The notes under the pieces were generated by a model. That model saw only the letters and a program-made list of their open reading frames with translations. It did no database searches and was not told the DNA's origin. The position numbers and the translations under genes are program-made. DNA of 64,000 nucleotides from Durusdinium trenchii (Eukaryota; Sar; Dinophyceae; Suessiales; Symbiodiniaceae): the NCBI GenBank assembly GCA_963970005.1, contig CAXAMN010003936.1, positions 156,710-220,709 on the forward strand, read 5' to 3'. This document shows, piece by piece, positions 58,310-64,000 of this stretch. Numbering within the stretch: the stretch's first letter is position 1; each line of letters starts with the position of its first letter.

Positions 58310-60466
58310 GCCGTGGGTTCTTTCAAATCCCAGCCACAGGGTCCCTACGAATTGTCAGGTCTCCTGTACGCGCAGGGCTGCTCAGCTCTGGCTGAGCCTT
58401 AAGTCCATGAAAGCCGACAGCCGCTGGTGGTAGCTTCTGTCTGTGGATCGCAACATGGTGTTGGTGACGGACCTAGACTAGATATGATGGTCATCAACAA
58501 AAAGATCATGAATGAATCCCGTGATTTCGCTGATCATACATCGATAGGGATTTGTGAAGCTATATCTGTGTCCATTCACTGGATTCTGCCATCATAGGAA
58601 GTTCCAAGTTCTAACCTGGGTGCGACCGAGCTAGGAGATGCTTTCTCATCTTTCTCACTTCATCTCCATGCGGCTGAGGTGCTAGTGGCTCAGGCCTCGC
58701 TAGCTCGCTTGCCTTCATGCCTCATGTTCGATCACTGGTCACTGAGGCCCATGCACAGTAGGCAGGAAAGGGATTTAAAAGGGATGAACAAGGTATCACC
58801 ATGGCGGAACAGTTGCCAGTTGGATGAGCAGGGCTGTTGCAACAACAAGGAAACGGCAAATCAGCCAGGCAAGCGGCCTCCTCGCAAATCCGGCGTACTG
58901 GCGGATGTTGCTAGTGCCTTGGCTGGCGGAGCCACGGCAAAAGTTGTAATATGGAGGATGGGGCTGACATCTGACATCCTTCAATTTCTGATACCGTCAT
59001 CTTCTCCCCAATTGGGTAACACTCCAACACAAACAGAGTGACCAAACGACCCAACGGTTCGCCATGGTGCCCGCATTTTCTTGCTCATGCCGCCAGGGCC
59101 GACAATCTTGCTAGAAAGTTGTCCGATCTCCTGAGCGCCCCGAAGCCGGGGGAACCCAACGTGGGTGGGTATAGGTGGATGAAGGCGAGAAAGCCCACCG
59201 TTTGGACATGCTTTGATGTGCCGAAATCGGCCAATCATCCAATGCTCCACTGACAGTTTGGGGCGAAACAATATGAACCCAATGCACTTAAACCACGTTG
59301 GATGGTTGTGTTCCACCGCGGAGGGCGTTTTAAAAGAGCTTTGCTTGTAAGATCTTTTAAGCCACATTCACGTCGGGCCCTTGTAGCCTTTCTCAGCAGA
59401 TTCCGATCACTTCATCCCTTGACCCAACGAACCCGCCATCGGTGGCATCTGCGATCCGCCGACCGGTGATCCAAGTGAGACAAGCCGAATCAAATGGTCT
59501 CGGCCCACCCATGATCTGCCTGATGCCCACGATGCCATTTCAGAAGATCAACAAGCAGAATCTTCCCAAATTAGAAACTCTTGGGAAAGACAAGTCTCCG
59601 TCCACGTGGGACCAAAAGCTAGTATCACCATGTATAACCATAGTGAGGGGGGTGAGCCAAAACCGCTCTACCTACAGTCACGCTGTTACCATGTGCGGAA
59701 AAAAGGGGCCTTCACCAGTCCACTCTGCACCGACCAGTCGACTGCACCGTCCTGGAGCTGGCCCGAGACGTCTGGCCGTCTGAAACTGGGCACCTCGCCG
59801 CGGGCCATCGAGGTAGATGGCCCCGGTGGACGGCTCCGAAAGGCCGAAGGCTGAAAAGGGAAAGCGGTTGGCACCCAGGTGAGCTGGGCCTGACTTTTGG
59901 ATTTATTTATCTAACTATACAATCCATGATAATATCGAGATATACCGAGTAGTCTATAGGGAAAGGCTTTTTCGACTGGGATGCCCAACGGTAGGTGCGG
60001 ACTCAGTCCGCAATGAATGTCACCGCCGAGCAAAGCGCTGAACACTTGCAAAACACTGCCATCATAACCCCTTCCAAAGAGCTCCCTCATACAAATGAGC
60101 AACATTTAAGATTACTCAAGCCCACCTACAAAAGCACCTATGCACAAGAAGAATGTGATCACCTACAAAGAATCCTCTACCACGAGGCTTTTGCAAGCAA
60201 GGCTTGGTGTTTTGTTTCCGTTGTATGTTTGCATGTGCCGATGCCCTCCTAAGCCGTTCACCGTTTCCAGGTCCAGCTTTCGTCGTTTCGGAGACCGGCC
60301 GAGACCGTTTCCAAGGCACCGTGAGCGGGTGTGGAGCCTCGATGCGGGGCATGGAGGCCGACTTCTCCATGCCCAGCCTGGTTCCGCTTCGGAGCAAATT
60401 CGTGTAGACTCTGAAAGGTTTCGCTTCAAACAGTTTGAAGATGTTTGAAGAGATAATTCGTAAAAC

Positions 60467-60497
60467 AATCGCGATGGCCTCCAACCTACTATATAAA
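60467..60497. repeat. Dispersed repeat family, short copy 6
   Basis: GCGATGGCCTCCAACCTACT followed by ATATAAACCCC. Confidence 0.6.
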
Positions 60498-61139
60498 CCC
60501 CCGCTTTGAATTGGAAATCATCTTCAAATGGGGGGTGAAACACAATCAAGAGTCTACATTGTCCACACGCATTGTATTTTTCTGAACATGTGTGAAACAT
60601 CTGGGCATGGCGACCGGGTGACCGGTCGCATCTCGTAGATCAACCAAATGTCCCGAGTGATAGATGAGGATCCAATATGGGTGTGCATGGAAATTCATGA
60701 CCAACAAACCCCCCAAAAAAGGCCCGAAGAGTAAGAATCAAGAGGTCAATGAATCAATATGAATCAACTATACCCACAAGATTGTAAGGTGAAGAAGCCT
60801 CCCTGGAGGGCCCCCCCTTAAAGCCTTACTCCAAGACTCAAAACACGCATCGGTCCTGCCATGGATGGCCGGCAACTTTGGCGGCGCCATGGGGCCTTTG
60901 GCGGAGCCGTCAGCCAATCCCCAAAGGGATCGAAATGGTGTTTATAATAGCTCTACCAGATGGGAGCCTCCACTGGCTGGACAAGCGAACATGTCCAGCG
61001 TCATGCTGACTGTTGATTAATACCCCCCAGAAATGTGCGAAGTTGCGACTTTCAATCAAAAGTCAACATCAGTGGCGAAGCACCCTAGTGGCCCATAGCG
61101 CTTGATCACAAGAAGTGCCTTCCTGTTAAAGTGCCTGGT

Positions 61140-61178
61140 CCGACCACATCACAGCCCGGCCCGACCACATCACAGCCC
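61140..61178. repeat. Tandem duplication of about 20 bases
   Basis: CCGACCACATCACAGCCCGG followed by CCCGACCACATCACAGCCCT. Confidence 0.85.
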
Positions 61179-64000
61179 TGCCTGGCAAGGGCACCCTCCA
61201 AGTTCCTAGTTTTACCGAGCGCGTTTCACGCTTTCAGCCACCGGGACGGCCATGATTTTTGGCAGCATGACGGCAATTTGGAGCAACCGGGAGCGCATAT
61301 GCACATGCTCTCAGGTCCAAGGGAATGGGGGATGCCTATATAGTGGTTATATAGGTCCCGACACCCTGAGACAACCCCCATCGAACTCTTGCTGGGCTGC
61401 TCCTCCAACCTGCCAAAAGGACAGGGCAAAGGCCCTCCAACAAATCAGGAGACCCCAACAAATCTTGCTCCAATCGCTATAGGCTATGGCCCATCCTTGA
61501 GCTTGCCCTTGCACTCGCGAAGGCATGGGCAGATTCCCCCCAGCAACGAAAAATAACACCAGGGCCCAGAACAGAACACAACCAAGGCTCCTAGAGGTAG
61601 CTCCAGTTCTGAACTAAGGCTTGCCAATCTCCTGTGATGCCCTGGTGAGGGCAATTTGTGAAGGTCATCTAGGGACAGTCATCCACACGTACAGTGGCGC
61701 CCCTCTGCACTTTCTCAACGCAAGCGCAGTCAAGTCAAACGGACCTGCGCCGAGCTGTGCCTTATGACAGTGGCGAAGGAGTGGTCGCACCAGGCCTTGA
61801 AATGATAGTGCATGGTAGTATTAGTAGTGGGTCACTAATTACTTCTGGGGTTCCTTTCCACGTTGGGGACAACCTTGCCAAGGTGGTGAGCTTGTACAGA
61901 TTGCCAAGCTGGTTTCCGGAAACAGCCATGTTTGCCCCCAAATCCCAGGCAGCATCCTGCCTCTAGAAGCGCTTGAGATATTCACCCTTTTGCCGTACCC
62001 AGAGGCGAAAAACATGTGGTGCAAAAAGCATAGCTTCAGGCGTTTCACTCCTCACTTTCTCATCACCCAGCGGGTTGAAGGGGGAGGCTTTTTGCCAAAG
62101 AAAGGCTTGGAGCGTCTCAGTACCAGCGAATTCTATGCGGCGGTGCCTGGCCCCTCCAAAGCTGTTTCAAGCAAAATGGGAGTTGTGCAGCATACCTTGC
62201 CAGAGATGCATGCGATGCACGAGTGTCTTTTGTTTGGTCTCAGCCCTGGAGTCATCCATGCGACGGGAGGTGGATTTATTGGACCAATAGAAACCAAATG
62301 CCCAGTGTTTGGGAGCGCAAATTGAACAAAATGTCGAAACTTTTTTCCAACATGTGATCATACATGTCGGAAGACCAGTCACTGTTTCATTACAAACCTT
62401 TACATACCTTTACTATCTAATTATGTGAGATTGGGCGGAGTTGACGCGTTTTTCGGCATGGATCGGCCCAAGCCGTGGGGAAGTCCAGACCGACCACGGC
62501 ACCACGCCACCACGTCCTATAAATTGCTCATCGCAGCACCGCGGGACGTTTCGCGGCGACAGCGAGGTGCCACGCCAGCGGGTGCGGCGCTGTTGAGAAA
62601 GGAGAGGTTCAAGGAAAGGTGTGCTCATTCTCAATAACTGCATCGTCCTCTCACTCTGGTTCCCGTCTGTAGTATAGTATAATAATATACGTGTTGTATA
62701 TGGTGCTTGAGGTTTTCGCTGGGTCGAACACTTCAAAGCATTGTTCGGGCAAACAGAGGCGCCCCTGGCATGAACGAAACGGAACGTGCTGACTTCCCTG
62801 TACACCAAAGGTCTGCGCGAAAAAGACGCACTGCAAAATGCTGTTTCGACATGTTTCGACATGAGTGCCGTCTACCTCGTGCAGCTGTTGGGCATGTTTC
62901 CGATGCCCGGCCCGATTAGGCCGATGGTCTAAACAGCCATGAGTCAACATGGCACATGCAAAGAGGCTAAAGCATATTGAAATACAAGGGTCAAGGAGCC
63001 ATCTGTGCAACCTGGAGGGTGATGCGAAATCCTCCCAGCAAGGTTGGTCCGATGTCATTTCGCTCCCTGCCAGCCCTCCAGCCCCAAATCAGGCTCCCCT
63101 TCGCGGACCCGAATTACGGCGCGCGCCGCGCCACTGCACGGTCCGCTCGGCGGACCTAGTCGTTGGACGCCGGAGGCGTGTGGGACGGTAGAGGGTCCGA
63201 CTCGCCCGGCTGTTGGGACTTCAGGAACTGGTTCGCGTCGGTGTGGACCAAGTGATGGGGACTCTTGTAATAGGTCACCTTTGTCTTGTGCATCTGCCTG
63301 AGGGCGAACATGTGATTCAAATAGATCGACTGCACTATCGACCGGGCCAAGAGCCTAGGGTTTGGGCGACGAGCTGCGGCCAAGCGACTGCTTCAGATCG
63401 CGCTTCCTCACTTGTGTGGCGCACGACCATTGGAGTGAAAGAGCAAGAGGCATATGAAAGTGAAGTTTTGTAGTTTGTTGGGTGTGTTGAGTCTGCAATT
63501 TCTCAGCGGAGCAACTGAATGTCTCCAAGCAGGAGTTTCACCTACTTCAAGGGGTGGAAACTGTTCCGCCAATGACAAATCCCTATGGCAGGGTCCCTAT
63601 GGCCCACACCCTACTGCTGCCTCCAAGAGGTATTCGTCATTGACATGCTGATGCTGCTCGGATGACATTCCGCCATCGAATGGAACTTGCTTTGCTCTTC
63701 ATAATGGGTGGCACAAGTCTTATAGACTATACTGTGCCATATTGTGCCATACTCACAGAAGAGAACCCAATAGAAATATCAACTACCTCTGGTCTTAGAT
63801 ACACACTCCCATGTTTACAACAACTTGACATCTCTCCACACCAAGCCCATCACCGAGCCAAACCTGCTCACCGAGCAAAACGCCAAGCGGCTCTTGGAAG
63901 TACCAATCTTGGAGCTGCTCTGGCAGCATCCGGAAGAAGGCAGACTTCTCCTACACAGCTCCAAACATGTGGCAGAAACCTATATCTAATCCTATATACA

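Larger units (their letters stand above)
57640..64000. other. Stretch without a nameable gene; a few exon-like Ser/Pro-rich pieces on the minus strand
   Basis: Minus-strand pieces with splice-like edges read ALATSASTPDLR (about 58920-58884) and KSASMPRIEAPHPLT (about 60356-60312, GT donor), plus a Pro/Ser-rich stretch at 59.85-59.70 kb. They resemble each other in style and could be disordered N-terminal exons of the dynein gene. The rest shows only short frames, scattered repeats and no recognised protein. Confidence 0.3.

Overview
The window looks like nuclear DNA of a dinoflagellate (Symbiodiniaceae-like is my best guess) with a decayed DNA-virus-like element at its left end. The dinoflagellate call rests on three observations: one very large gene split into dozens of tiny exons, a mix of GT, GC and GA splice donors with AG|G acceptors, and introns full of microsatellites and short dispersed repeats. 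No tRNA, rRNA, CRISPR array, bacterial operon or spliced-leader sequence was recognised.

Region 1, about 1-7300, is visibly AT-rich and packed with viral-type genes, nearly all on the minus strand. They are a fused B-family-polymerase-like/superfamily 1 helicase gene (3059 to beyond base 1), a small basic protein on the plus strand, a Ser-rich protein, an acidic protein, a Gln-rich probable virion protein, a short coiled-coil protein and a probable major capsid protein (5538-7140). The large genes are interrupted by frameshifts and by in-frame stops, mostly TAA. I read the region as an endogenised, decaying virus or virus-like transposon.

Region 2, about 7700-57600, minus strand, is a single dynein heavy chain gene running right to left. 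I could place about 60 exons by matching conserved dynein segments and splice phase. They cover the N-terminal LPLEIFD region (57.2 kb), parts of the tail (55.9-46.6 kb), an almost continuous linker (29.1-15.7 kb), AAA1 with Walker A split over two exons (14.6 and 13.8 kb) and Walker B over two more (12.9 and 12.4 kb), and the start of AAA2 (7.8 kb). The exon that should follow, with the AAA2 P-loop, is not in the 7.3-7.7 kb stretch. The viral element therefore appears to lie inside a dynein intron, unless the assembly is chimeric.

Region 3, about 57.6-64 kb, shows no gene I can name. It holds a few proline/serine-rich exon-like stretches, which may belong to the dynein N-terminus, and a MITE-like inverted repeat near 58.2 kb. 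Dynein introns between 47 and 29 kb hold a large CAGA array with a 495-base assembly gap, compound microsatellites, a dispersed minisatellite family and some unassigned coding-like stretches.
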